Below, in pieces: positions 17,146 through 26,412 of a stretch of DNA of 64,000 nt. A program made the position numbers and the translations under genes. The notes beneath the pieces are model-generated. The model saw only the letters and a program-made list of their open reading frames with translations, searched no databases and was not told the DNA's origin. Numbering within the stretch: the first letter of the stretch is position 1; each line of letters starts with the position of its first letter. Origin of the DNA: Frankiales bacterium (GTDB lineage: Bacteria; Actinomycetota; Actinomycetes; Mycobacteriales; Geodermatophilaceae); NCBI GenBank assembly GCA_025465155.1, contig JAODNJ010000212.1, positions 62,001 through 126,000 of the forward strand, written 5' to 3'.

Positions 17146-18276
17146 TCAGTTGCCGAGGGATGGTTCGAGCAGGGCTGCGGTTCGTGCTGGGTCGTATGGC
17201 CGAAGGCGCTCGAATTCACCACGCGCTACGATCTGCGGCCAGTCGGGGTTGGCAAGCAGATTGCGGCCGACGCCCACGAGATCAAAATCTCCGCGATCCA
17301 TCATCTCGACGAGTGCACGCAGATTGTCGATCGAAACGGCCGTTGCCGACTGCTCGCTCACGCGAATCCCGTCAAGTGGCCCCTCGAGGCCCACTGAGCC
17401 CACGGCCATCGTCAATTTTCCGGTGAGCTTCTTCGCCCAGCCCGCCAGGTTCATCGGGCTGCCGTCGAACTCGGGCAACCAGAACCGGCGCATCGATGCA
17501 TCGAAGATGTCGACGCCGGCCTCGGCAAATGGCACGAGCAATTCTTCGAGTTCGGCGGGAGTCTTCGCGAGCTCTTGGCCGTAGAGGTTGCCTTTCCACT
17601 GCGAGATGCGCAGCAGCAACGGAAAATTCGGGCCGATCGCAGCGCGCACAGCCTTGACGACCTCGACGCCGAAGCGCACCCGATTTTCGGCGCTGCCCCC
17701 GTAGGCATCGGTTCTGCGGTTGGTGCGCGGCCACAAGAACTGGTCGATGAGGTAGCCGTGCGCGCCGTGGATGGCCACGCCGTCGAACCCGATCTCACGA
17801 GCCGCACGGGCTGCCTCGGCGAACGCGGCGATCACGTCGGCGATATCGTTCTCGGTCATCGGCCTGCTCGGAAACCTGCCGACCTGAGAGGGGGCGATGT
17901 TCATGTCGTCCGGGTTCGCGGTCTCGTCGCGCAGTCGGTAGAGCCCGGTGTGCCACAGTTGCGGAAAGATTCGCCCGCCCGCCGCGTGCACGCGCTCGAC
18001 GACGCCCTTCCACGCCGCGAGGGCGTCGGCGCCGTAGAAATGCGGCACCTTCGCCGTGTGGTGAGACACCGGATGCCCGATCGAGGTGCCCTCGGTGATG
18101 ACGAGTGCCGCTCCACCCTCGACGCGGCGGGCGTAGTACTCAGCGGCGGCGGTGTCGAGGATGCCACCGGGCGCGAATTCGCGGGTCATCGCCGACATCA
18201 CAATGCGATTGGGCAGCTCGAACGTCGGTAGCGTGAGTGGGCGGAACAGAGGGGCAGGGTCGAATACCTCGGTCAT
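17146..18276 (-). CDS. NADH:flavin oxidoreductase / Old Yellow Enzyme family
   Basis: GFDGVAIHGAHGYLIDQFLWPRTNRRTDAYGGSAENRVRF. Confidence 0.93.
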   Translation of the reverse strand: MTEVFDPAPLFRPLTLPTFELPNRIVMSAMTREFAPGGILDTAAAEYYARRVEGGAALVITEGTSIGHPVSHHTAKVPHFYGADALAAWKGVVERVHAAGGRIFPQLWHTGLYRLRDETANPDDMNIAPSQVGRFPSRPMTENDIADVIAAFAEAARAAREIGFDGVAIHGAHGYLIDQFLWPRTNRRTDAYGGSAENRVRFGVEVVKAVRAAIGPNFPLLLRISQWKGNLYGQELAKTPAELEELLVPFAEAGVDIFDASMRRFWLPEFDGSPMNLAGWAKKLTGKLTMAVGSVGLEGPLDGIRVSEQSATAVSIDNLRALVEMMDRGDFDLVGVGRNLLANPDWPQIVARGEFERLRPYDPARTAALLEPSLGN

Positions 18277-20228
18277 GCAGTCGTTCCGTCCGCGGGAGTC
18301 CGAATCGTCGACCAGTCGTGGAGCCCGTCGATCACGAGGGCTGGTCGACCCCGAATGATCTCGTGTGCCGCCGCTTCATCGCCGCCGAGCAGCAACCGGG
18401 CCCGCTGCGCGTCGGAGAGTGGATGCTGCAGCCCATGATCTTCGGTGAGGCCGATGGCCCCGTGCAGCTGTATGGCCTGTTCTACTACCCACGCGGTTCG
18501 AGAGGCGAACAGTTTCGCGAGCCATGAGGATTCAGCCGCAGCAGGCTCGTCACCCTGCCACGCAGAGGCGGCTCTGGCCACGAGCGCCTCACCCAGCACA
18601 GTGGCCAGATGCATGTCGACTACCCGGTGCTGCACGGCCTGGAGCGACCAGAGTGTCTGGCCGAACTGATGTCGGTTCTGTACATACTCGAGGGTGCGAG
18701 CCGTGGCGTTAGCCGCTCCCGCCACGGCCGCAGCGGCTAACGCGAACGCCACCCGGGCTCGATGGTCGTCGGCCTGATGCCGCGTTGCGACCAGCGACCG
18801 CAGGTGGCGAACGTCGATCTCGACGCGGACGACACCGCCGAGGCAATCGAGGGGCTCGGGTGTGAGTCGCGCGTCGGCCGCCTCGGCGAATGCCAACGAA
18901 CCCTGTGGAGTGAGCGCCAGGATTCCGCCCGCGGGGTCGCCCCAGACCCGGCCGACAATGGTGCCGCGATTGGAGAACCGGGTGTCGATCATCACTGCCG
19001 TGGCGGTTTCGTGAGATCGATCGAGCTCACGAAGCGTTGACGTCGCGGCCCACGCAGGTCCCGTCGGCACGTCGCCGGGCTCGGCCGTGACGTTCGATGG
19101 ATTCGCCGACACCGAAGACGCACTCAGTACGCGCTTGGCCAGAACGTTGCGAAGAACCTCGTTCGCTCCGCCCGCGATGGTGTATGACGGTGAGTTGCGG
19201 TAGTTGTCTGACCACCGCAGAGCCCAGGCGTCGGGCACCGCCTCAGGGTGTGCGGCCGCGAGTTCGATCGCAACCTGGTGCAGACGCTGATTCAGATCTG
19301 AGTAGGCAATCTTGCTCAGGCTGTCGCTTCCGGGCAGGTCTGCGTTCGATTCGACGACTCGGAGCAACGCGTCGACCTCGGCTGCGAGTTCACCCATTCG
19401 CAGCCGGAGGGAATCGGATGCGGCAGCACCCAACGAGTCGAGAATTCGCAGCATGCGGATGAGCTCCGATTCGAGCCCGACCACAAATCGTCCCACCACT
19501 CGACGCTCTTCCGATAGCGTGGCCATCGTCACGGCCCAGCCCTCGCCCGGTTCGCCGAGCACCGCGTTCGCCGGCAGCCGCACATTTTCGAGCGTCACGC
19601 CCGCAAAGTCAGCGCTGCCCATGAGCTTTCGAATGGGCCGAGCGGTGATTCCGGGCGTATCCATGCGCACGAGAAACATGGTCAGGCCGCGGTGTCGTTC
19701 GCCGGGGGCGCCTGTGCGCGCCAGCAGGTACCCCCAGTCGGCGACGTGCGCGTACGTGTTCCAGATCTTCTCGCCGTTGACCGCCCATCCATCGCCGCTT
19801 GGCACCGCTGTGGTCTGCAATGACGCGAGATCGCTTCCGGAAGCGGGCTCGGAGAAGAGCTGAGTCCAGACCGTCGATCCGCTGGCGATGGTGGGTAAGT
19901 GGGCTGCACGCTGCTCTGGCGTACCGAAGCGCATGATCGAAGGCCCGACAAGGGTGATACCGATGTCGTTGAGCGGTAGCGGTGAACCGGCTTGTGCGAG
20001 CACGCGAGAGACCGCCCTGGTCTCGGCGGCGTCGGCACCGGCGCCACCCCACTCGACAGGCCAATGTAGCACTCCGAGTCCGGCCTGATGGAGGTCGGCG
20101 CTCCATCGCGCCCACGCGGCGTGTTCTGTGGGGCTTCGGGGAACGCGCGATCCGGCCGGCGCACCGGGCGGCGGTGGATGCTCGTTGCTCCACGCCACGG
20201 CACGCTGGGTCCACTCGCTTACGCTCAC
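18273..20228 (-). CDS. fused di-domain acyl-CoA dehydrogenase
   Basis: 651 aa; complete ACAD (SEPASGSDLASLQT...IAGGANEVLRNVLAKRVL) followed by a second ACAD-like half (TLEYVQNRHQFGQTLWSLQAVQHRVVDMHLA...QLHGAIGLTEDHGLQHPL). Confidence 0.88.
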   Translation of the reverse strand: MSVSEWTQRAVAWSNEHPPPPGAPAGSRVPRSPTEHAAWARWSADLHQAGLGVLHWPVEWGGAGADAAETRAVSRVLAQAGSPLPLNDIGITLVGPSIMRFGTPEQRAAHLPTIASGSTVWTQLFSEPASGSDLASLQTTAVPSGDGWAVNGEKIWNTYAHVADWGYLLARTGAPGERHRGLTMFLVRMDTPGITARPIRKLMGSADFAGVTLENVRLPANAVLGEPGEGWAVTMATLSEERRVVGRFVVGLESELIRMLRILDSLGAAASDSLRLRMGELAAEVDALLRVVESNADLPGSDSLSKIAYSDLNQRLHQVAIELAAAHPEAVPDAWALRWSDNYRNSPSYTIAGGANEVLRNVLAKRVLSASSVSANPSNVTAEPGDVPTGPAWAATSTLRELDRSHETATAVMIDTRFSNRGTIVGRVWGDPAGGILALTPQGSLAFAEAADARLTPEPLDCLGGVVRVEIDVRHLRSLVATRHQADDHRARVAFALAAAAVAGAANATARTLEYVQNRHQFGQTLWSLQAVQHRVVDMHLATVLGEALVARAASAWQGDEPAAAESSWLAKLFASRTAWVVEQAIQLHGAIGLTEDHGLQHPLSDAQRARLLLGGDEAAAHEIIRGRPALVIDGLHDWSTIRTPADGTTA

Positions 20229-20273
20229 GACGGTGTGCTCCTCTAGGACTACGGTTGCGCAATTGAGTCTACT

Positions 20274-21245
20274 CTATTGGTCAGCACCCGGGAACAAGCT
20301 GACGCTGCACGCCTTGAGGTAGTCCTGTCGCAGCCGACGCACGATCTCAACCACAGGCAGAATCTGGTCGATGAGCTCGACGCCCTGTCCCGCGCTCCAG
20401 ATATCGCGCCAGGGCCGCACCCCGGGTGGCAGATGGCGATAGTCGCCGCGGCCCGCCGAAACGGGAAGAGCGGCCGGGTCGAGGCCGACGGCTTCGAACG
20501 AGAGCCGCATCCAGTTCGCAGCAAGCCCCGAAATGTCGCTCGTGTAGAGCAGGTCGGCTGCGCCAGAGGCGACGATCTGCTCGCGGTACGCCGCCGGCAC
20601 TCGTGCCTCGCGTGATGCAATGAAGCGAGTGCCGAGGTAGGCGAGGTCGGCGCCGAGCACTTCGGCGGCCCGCACGCCCTCACCGGTCGATACTGCGCCG
20701 GCAAGCAGAATGGTGCCGTCGAACATGCGTCGCACAGCGGGGATGAAGACGAGGGGGTTGAGGGTACCGGAGTGACCGCCGCCGCCGGCCACGATGCAGG
20801 TCACGCCGTCGACACCCCGGTCGATCGCCTTCTGCGCATGAACGAGGGTGGTCACGTCGTGAAAGAGCAGGCCACCCCAATCGTGAACGATCGCGCAGAG
20901 TTCGCCGGGGTCGCCCATGGCGTTGACGATGACTCGCACTCCGAATCGGGCACACACGCCGAGCTCGTTCTGAACTTGGGAAAGAGCACTCCTGCTCGAG
21001 AAATTCACTGCGAGGGGCCCGATCGGCAGGCCGGGATTCTGAGCGGAGAACTCGTCGACGGTCTGGCGGATCCACTCCAGCCAGCGCGCGAACTCGTCTG
21101 CGCTCGCAGCATTCGAACGGGGCAGCACGCCCATGATGCCCGCGGTGCACGCGGCGGCTACCAGCTCGGGCCCCGTCACCGCGGTCATCGGGGCGGCGAC
21201 CACGGGCAGCGAAAGACCAGCGCGCAGGCTGGCGTCGAGCGTCAC
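20274..21245 (-). CDS. nitronate monooxygenase / NPD family flavoprotein
   Basis: LPVVAAPMTAVTGPELVAAACTAGIMG; GVTCIVAGGGGHSG; VLGADLAYLGTRFIASREA. Confidence 0.85.
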   Translation of the reverse strand: MTLDASLRAGLSLPVVAAPMTAVTGPELVAAACTAGIMGVLPRSNAASADEFARWLEWIRQTVDEFSAQNPGLPIGPLAVNFSSRSALSQVQNELGVCARFGVRVIVNAMGDPGELCAIVHDWGGLLFHDVTTLVHAQKAIDRGVDGVTCIVAGGGGHSGTLNPLVFIPAVRRMFDGTILLAGAVSTGEGVRAAEVLGADLAYLGTRFIASREARVPAAYREQIVASGAADLLYTSDISGLAANWMRLSFEAVGLDPAALPVSAGRGDYRHLPPGVRPWRDIWSAGQGVELIDQILPVVEIVRRLRQDYLKACSVSLFPGADQ

Positions 21246-21287
21246 CGGCTGCCTCGTGCCGGCAGACGGCCGACGTTCACCGGGCGC

Positions 21288-21584
21288 CTAGGCGGCGGTC
21301 GAACGAGTGAACGTGCGAGTGGACAAGGGCCCGGCCAGCGCACTGGCCAGGGGCGGTGGCGTGGCGGCCGCCGCCCGCCATGCCAGGTAGGCGTCGTGAT
21401 CGGCCGGCGACTCCCATTCCTCTTGAATGATCACCAGCGACGGATCTTTTTCGTCGATGAATACGCTGACGCCGACGTTCCCCGCAAACTCCCGTGTCGC
21501 TTTGAGTGTCTCGTGTACTTTCGCGTGCGCGTCTTCGATCGAGTCTTTCTTCAGCTGGATGTCGAGCAGAACGATTTGCGTCAT
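21288..21584 (-). CDS. antibiotic biosynthesis monooxygenase (ABM) domain protein
   Basis: 98 aa; VSVFIDEKDPSLVIIQEEWESPADHDAYLAWR. Confidence 0.8.
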   Translation of the reverse strand: MTQIVLLDIQLKKDSIEDAHAKVHETLKATREFAGNVGVSVFIDEKDPSLVIIQEEWESPADHDAYLAWRAAAATPPPLASALAGPLSTRTFTRSTAA

Positions 21585-21661
21585 TGCTTTGGTTCCTTAC
21601 GTCTGATTTTCTTTGATATTTCGGTGTTCTTCGTAGTGCGATGGCCGCAGCCGCGGCTTCG

Positions 21662-22642
21662 CTACGCCACCACGGTTCGGGCCAGGCGTTCGGTGATCAC
21701 ATTCTCGGCTTCGGCGATGATCGTGTCGACTACGTTCTGCACCGAATCCACTTCGTGAATGAGCCCCTGTGCCTGGCTGGCCCACCACATTCCGTTTTCC
21801 ATCTCTCCGCGGCCGAGCACGTTCTCGCGGCCGCGCGCGCCAGAGGCGAGGTGAGCGATGTCGGCGAACGTCGCCCCCGGCCGGCTGCTGATCTCGGCGA
21901 TCTCTTCGGAGATCGAGTTGCGCGCCACCCGAGCAGAGTTGTGGAACTGCCGGAACACGATCAGGGTGTCACGCTCAGTGTTCTTCACGACCTGCAGTTT
22001 GACGTTCTCGTGCACCGGTGCCTCCGTCGTCGCGATGAAGCGGGTACCCATATTGGCGGCGCAGGCGCCGAGAGCGAGTGCCGCCACAAGCCCTGCGCCG
22101 GTGGCGATGCCTCCACTGGCGATCACCGGGATCGACAGTGCTCGTACGGCTGCCGGAATCAGAATGAGCCCGGGTACGTCGTCTTCGCCGGGGTGGCCGG
22201 CGCACTCGAATCCATCGATGCTGATGGCATCGACGCCTTTCTGCGCAGCCGAAACAGCGTGCCTCACCGAGGTCGCCTTGTGGATGACCTTCACCCCTGC
22301 CTTGCGAAAGTCGTCCATGTGAGGCTCGGGTGACGAGCCCGCCGTCTCGACGACCTTCACCCCCGACTCGATGATGGCCGCTCGGTATTCGTCGTAAGGA
22401 ACCGGGTTGATGGTGGGCAGAATGGTCAGATTCACTCCGAACGGTTTGTCGGTGAGATCGCGCGTGCGTGCTATTTCACGAGACAACGCCTCGGGAGAAG
22501 GCTGAGTCAGTGCGGTCAGAAAGCCAAGAGCTCCGGCGTTCGCCACTGCCGAGATCAGCTGCGCGGTGCCCAGCCCGGTCATGCCGCCGCAGAGAATCGG
22601 ATGCTCGACCCCGAAGGTCTCGGTGAACGTCGTCTTGATCAT
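21662..22642 (-). CDS. nitronate monooxygenase family flavoprotein
   Basis: VEHPILCGGMTGLGTAQLISAVANAGALGFLTAL; DAISIDGFECAGHPGEDDVPG; ALALGACAANMGTRFIATTEA. Confidence 0.9.
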   Translation of the reverse strand: MIKTTFTETFGVEHPILCGGMTGLGTAQLISAVANAGALGFLTALTQPSPEALSREIARTRDLTDKPFGVNLTILPTINPVPYDEYRAAIIESGVKVVETAGSSPEPHMDDFRKAGVKVIHKATSVRHAVSAAQKGVDAISIDGFECAGHPGEDDVPGLILIPAAVRALSIPVIASGGIATGAGLVAALALGACAANMGTRFIATTEAPVHENVKLQVVKNTERDTLIVFRQFHNSARVARNSISEEIAEISSRPGATFADIAHLASGARGRENVLGRGEMENGMWWASQAQGLIHEVDSVQNVVDTIIAEAENVITERLARTVVA

Positions 22643-23250
22643 GTGTCTCTTTCTGTTGATGCCGAGACGCCCGCAGCAATGAGGGTGGCCAGGGCGCGGT
22701 AGGCAGCCGAGTCGTCGAGGTGGCTGTCGGCTTCGATGTCGCCGCGGTGAATGGCTTCCATGATCTGGCCGGCCACTGCGCCGAGAAAGGTCGGGTCGAT
22801 CGCGGCAGACTGAGGAACCGCCTCGACGACCAGCTGACGCACGCGTTCTGCTGCGATGCGCGTGTTGCTGCGGTAGATCTCGCGCGTGGGGGGAAAGGCG
22901 TCGAGATCGGCGAAGAACGCCGGGCTCGCCGGAGCGAGTTCACGTGAGATCGCCATCAGGTACACCTGGATGCGCTTACTGTCGTCGCTCGCGGCCAGGT
23001 CGAGCTCGATGCGTTCGGCTGCGCGTCGAAAGAACGCCCTGATGACGGTGATGAGCAGCTGCTCTTTGCTGCTCTCGATCGTGTACAGAGTCGACTTGGA
23101 GCAGCGCAGTTTTCGTGCCACGTCTTCGAGGCTGAGGTCGAGAAAGCCCTCGGCGAGCAGCACGTCGATGATTCTGGAAATCATCGCTTCTCGTCGCGCG
23201 GTCGCCTTTGTGGTTCGCCCGCGCCCCGCCTCCACCACCATCCGTGCCAT
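22639..23250 (-). CDS. TetR/AcrR family regulator
   Basis: SLEDVARKLRCSKSTLYTIESSKEQLLITVIRAF; divergent to the ACAD at 23312. Confidence 0.88.
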   Translation of the reverse strand: MARMVVEAGRGRTTKATARREAMISRIIDVLLAEGFLDLSLEDVARKLRCSKSTLYTIESSKEQLLITVIRAFFRRAAERIELDLAASDDSKRIQVYLMAISRELAPASPAFFADLDAFPPTREIYRSNTRIAAERVRQLVVEAVPQSAAIDPTFLGAVAGQIMEAIHRGDIEADSHLDDSAAYRALATLIAAGVSASTERDT

Positions 23251-23258
23251 ACTAAAAA

Positions 23259-23298
23259 CAGTACCAGGGAATGGTCCACAGTACCAATAGCAGTACCA
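23259..23298. promoter_or_regulatory. three CAGTACCA repeats in TetR/ACAD divergent intergenic region
   Basis: Copies at 23259, 23279 and 23291; read directly. Confidence 0.55.
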
Positions 23299-23311
23299 GA
23301 ATGGAGTTTCG

Positions 23312-24460
23312 ATGCCTGCATCACGCCTCATGGTCAGTGAAGAAGCTGACGACATCGTCGCTCTGGCTCGCGAGCTCGCCACCCAAAAACTCGCGCCACG
23401 AGTGGCAGACGACGAGAAACAAGCCATCTTTCCCCGAGACATCTTCGCTCTGCTCGGCCAAGCGGGCTTGATGAGTTTGCCGTACCCGGAGCAGTACGGT
23501 GGCGGTGCGCAACCTGCTGAGATCTACCTCCAGGTCTTCGAAGAGATCGGTGCAGCCTGGGCGAGCGTCGGCGTCGGCATCTCGGTTCACGCACTCTCGT
23601 GCTTTCCCCTGGCCAATTACGGCTCAGAAGAGCAGAAGAGTCGCTGGCTGCCCGAGATGCTCTCAGGTGACACGCTCGGCGCATACTGCCTCTCTGAGGC
23701 GCATGCCGGTTCGGATCCGGCGGCCATGCGCACCAAAGCCACCAGAACCGAAGGCGGCTACCTCATCAACGGTGCGAAGGCGTGGACGACGCACGGCGGT
23801 AACGCCGACTTCTACACCGTGATGGCTCGTACGGCAGACACCGGCGGTCGAGGCATCTCCTGCTTCCTGGTGCCGGCCGACGCCGAAGGGCTATCGGCGG
23901 CCTCCCCCGAGCAGAAGATGGGCCTCACGGGTTCGCCGACGGCCACGATGAATTTCGACAACGTGTTCGTCGAAGAGGCCCGGCGCATCGGCGCCGAGGG
24001 CCAGGGGCTCTCGATTGCTTTGGCAGCGCTCGAGTCCGGCCGGTTGGGCATCGCCGCGGTCGCGACCGGTCTCGCGCAGGGCGCACTCGACCTCGCCGTC
24101 ACCTACGCGAAAAGCCGAGAGGCGTTCGGTAAGGCGATCATCGATCATGAAGGCTTGGGCTTCGTGCTCGCCGACATGGCGGCCGATGTCGAATCCGCTC
24201 GTGCGACGTATCTCTCCGCAGCACGGCTCAAAGACGTCGGGCGCCCGTTCGGCAAGCAGGCCGCGATTGCGAAGCTGGTCGCCACCGACAATGCCATGAA
24301 GGTGACGACCAACGCGGTGCAGGTTCTGGGCGGAGCGGGATACACGAAGGACTTCCCGGCCGAACGATTCATGCGCGAGGCGAAGGTGATGCAGATCTTC
24401 GAGGGTACGAATCAGATTCAGCGCCTTGTCATCTCTCGAGACTTGGCCCGAGCGTCGTAG
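23312..24460 (+). CDS. acyl-CoA dehydrogenase
   Basis: LSEAHAGSDPAAMRTKATR; QVLGGAGYTKDFPAERFMREAKVMQIFEGTNQIQRLVISRDLA. Confidence 0.93.
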   Translation: MPASRLMVSEEADDIVALARELATQKLAPRVADDEKQAIFPRDIFALLGQAGLMSLPYPEQYGGGAQPAEIYLQVFEEIGAAWASVGVGISVHALSCFPLANYGSEEQKSRWLPEMLSGDTLGAYCLSEAHAGSDPAAMRTKATRTEGGYLINGAKAWTTHGGNADFYTVMARTADTGGRGISCFLVPADAEGLSAASPEQKMGLTGSPTATMNFDNVFVEEARRIGAEGQGLSIALAALESGRLGIAAVATGLAQGALDLAVTYAKSREAFGKAIIDHEGLGFVLADMAADVESARATYLSAARLKDVGRPFGKQAAIAKLVATDNAMKVTTNAVQVLGGAGYTKDFPAERFMREAKVMQIFEGTNQIQRLVISRDLARAS

Positions 24461-24635
24461 TCAGCCCGAGCTATTGACTATGGTCATAGAGGAGATGGTG
24501 CCGGCAAGCCTCTCTGTTCAGTATTCGGAGCATCTTGTCAAGCGCCCAGTCGGCCGAGGCTTAGTGGAAACATTAGGTATACTCTTTCAGTCATCAGTGA
24601 AGTGAAAGACGTCACGCAGAAGTGAGGTACGAGCG

Positions 24636-25409
24636 ATGCGAATCATCGTTTTAGTCAAAGAGGTACCCGACACCTACGGAGATCGCAAGCTCGATCTCGA
24701 GACGGGTCTGGCAGACCGCTCGGCCAGCGAGAAAGTGCTCGACGAAATCGGTGAGCGGGCGCTCGAGGTCGCCATCTCGTACGCAGAGTCACATGCGGGC
24801 ACCGAGGTCGTCGCTCTCTCGGTCGGCCCGGACTCGGTGCCCACCACGCTTCGCAAAGCTCTAGCCATGGGTGCCACGAGCGCGGTGCATGTTCTCGACG
24901 ACGCGTTGCGCGGGTCGGATCTGACGCTCACTGCCGAGGTTCTGTCAAAGGCAATCGAACGCACGACGTTCGACCTGGTGATCGCGGGAAACCTGTCGAC
25001 CGACGGAACAGCAGGTGTCATCCCGTCGATGGTCGCCGAATTGCTCGGCGTGCCCCATGCGACGAACCTCGGAAGCATCGACATCAGTGAGAGCGAAGTG
25101 CGAGGTATGCGAACCACCGATGACGGAACGATGGAGATCGTCACCCCGCTTCCGGCAGTGGTGTCGATCACCGAGCGCATGCCCGACGCGCGCTTCCCGA
25201 ACTTCAAAGGCATCATGGCGGCGAAGAAAAAGCCGTTCGAAACAGTCTCTCTGTCAGACCTGGGCATCGATGCCGAAGCCCCGGTGCCGCGGTCGATCGT
25301 TGTGGCCGTCGCCGAGAAGTCGGCGCGTGCCGCCGGTGTCAAGATCATCGATGAAGGCAACGGCGGCCAGCAGCTCGCCGATTTTCTCATCGCGAATAAG
25401 CTGGCGTGA
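24636..25409 (+). CDS. etfB: electron transfer flavoprotein beta subunit
   Basis: [20 protein letters not shown]...[28 protein letters not shown]. Confidence 0.93.
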   Translation: MRIIVLVKEVPDTYGDRKLDLETGLADRSASEKVLDEIGERALEVAISYAESHAGTEVVALSVGPDSVPTTLRKALAMGATSAVHVLDDALRGSDLTLTAEVLSKAIERTTFDLVIAGNLSTDGTAGVIPSMVAELLGVPHATNLGSIDISESEVRGMRTTDDGTMEIVTPLPAVVSITERMPDARFPNFKGIMAAKKKPFETVSLSDLGIDAEAPVPRSIVVAVAEKSARAAGVKIIDEGNGGQQLADFLIANKLA

Positions 25410-26401
25410 GGAGCGCGATCGTGACCGATTATCCTGCAGACTCTATTCTCGTGCTCGCGGAGGTTGCTGCCTCTGGAACGCTCTCGAAGGCGGTACCGGC
25501 GCTGCTCGGTGCGGCAGCGAGCGTCGGCACGCCGGTCGCGCTCATCGTGACGTCGCCGGGGAGCGCCCAATCCGCCGCCGCGGCCGCCGGCGACCTGGGG
25601 GCGGCATATGTGCTCACAGTCGAGACCGAGCGTGCCGCATCTGTACTCACTCTTCCGCTGGTCGACGCCCTTGCGGCGGCGCTCGATGTGGTGCATCCCG
25701 CTGCTGTGCTCATCTCGAACTCGATCGAGGGTCGGGATGCAGCGGGCAGACTGGCCGCCCGCGTCGGTGCGGCGATCTCGGTCGATGCAGTCGGTATCGC
25801 GCGCGACGCCGAAGGAATCGTGGCGTTGCAGTCGGTCTACGGCGGGGCGTACAACGTGCAGTCGGCAGTCACTTTCGGCGTGCCTGTGATCACGGTGCGT
25901 CAGGGGGCGGTGGATGCCCGTGCCGAAGCACGCACCCCGCACGTCGAACCGCTCACGGTAACGGAATCCTCCGCGCCGAGCACGACCGTCACGTCGTTCA
26001 CAGAGGCCGCTCGAACATCGACCCGGCCTGAATTGCGCGGCGCGACCAAGGTCGTCTCCGGCGGTCGCGGGCTCGGGTCTCTCGAGAAGTTCACCCTCGT
26101 CGAAGAACTGGCAGACGCCCTCGGGGCCGGCGTCGGTGCGTCGCGTGCGGCGGTCGACGCCGGTTACGTTCCGCAGAGCCATCAGGTCGGCCAGACGGGT
26201 GTGTCTGTCTCGCCTCAGCTGTACGTGGCCCTCGGAATCTCGGGTGCCATTCAGCACCGGGCCGGCATGCAGACGGCGAAGACCATAGTTGCGATCAACA
26301 AAGACGCAGACGCGCCGATATTCGAGATCGCCGACTTCGGTGTTGTCGGTGACCTCTTCACTGTCGTTCCGCAGCTCATTCAAGCGCTCCAATCGAAATA
26401 G
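25406..26401 (+). CDS. etfA: electron transfer flavoprotein alpha subunit
   Basis: [103 protein letters not shown]. Confidence 0.95.
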   Translation: MRSAIVTDYPADSILVLAEVAASGTLSKAVPALLGAAASVGTPVALIVTSPGSAQSAAAAAGDLGAAYVLTVETERAASVLTLPLVDALAAALDVVHPAAVLISNSIEGRDAAGRLAARVGAAISVDAVGIARDAEGIVALQSVYGGAYNVQSAVTFGVPVITVRQGAVDARAEARTPHVEPLTVTESSAPSTTVTSFTEAARTSTRPELRGATKVVSGGRGLGSLEKFTLVEELADALGAGVGASRAAVDAGYVPQSHQVGQTGVSVSPQLYVALGISGAIQHRAGMQTAKTIVAINKDADAPIFEIADFGVVGDLFTVVPQLIQALQSK

Positions 26402-26412
26402 AAATAAGGTCA

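Noticed and set aside
20265-20285. CTCTATTGGTCAG as another copy of the CTGCTATTGGTAC operator
   Set aside because: It differs in the key GTAC part and overlaps the stop codon of the NMO gene, so similarity is probably chance.
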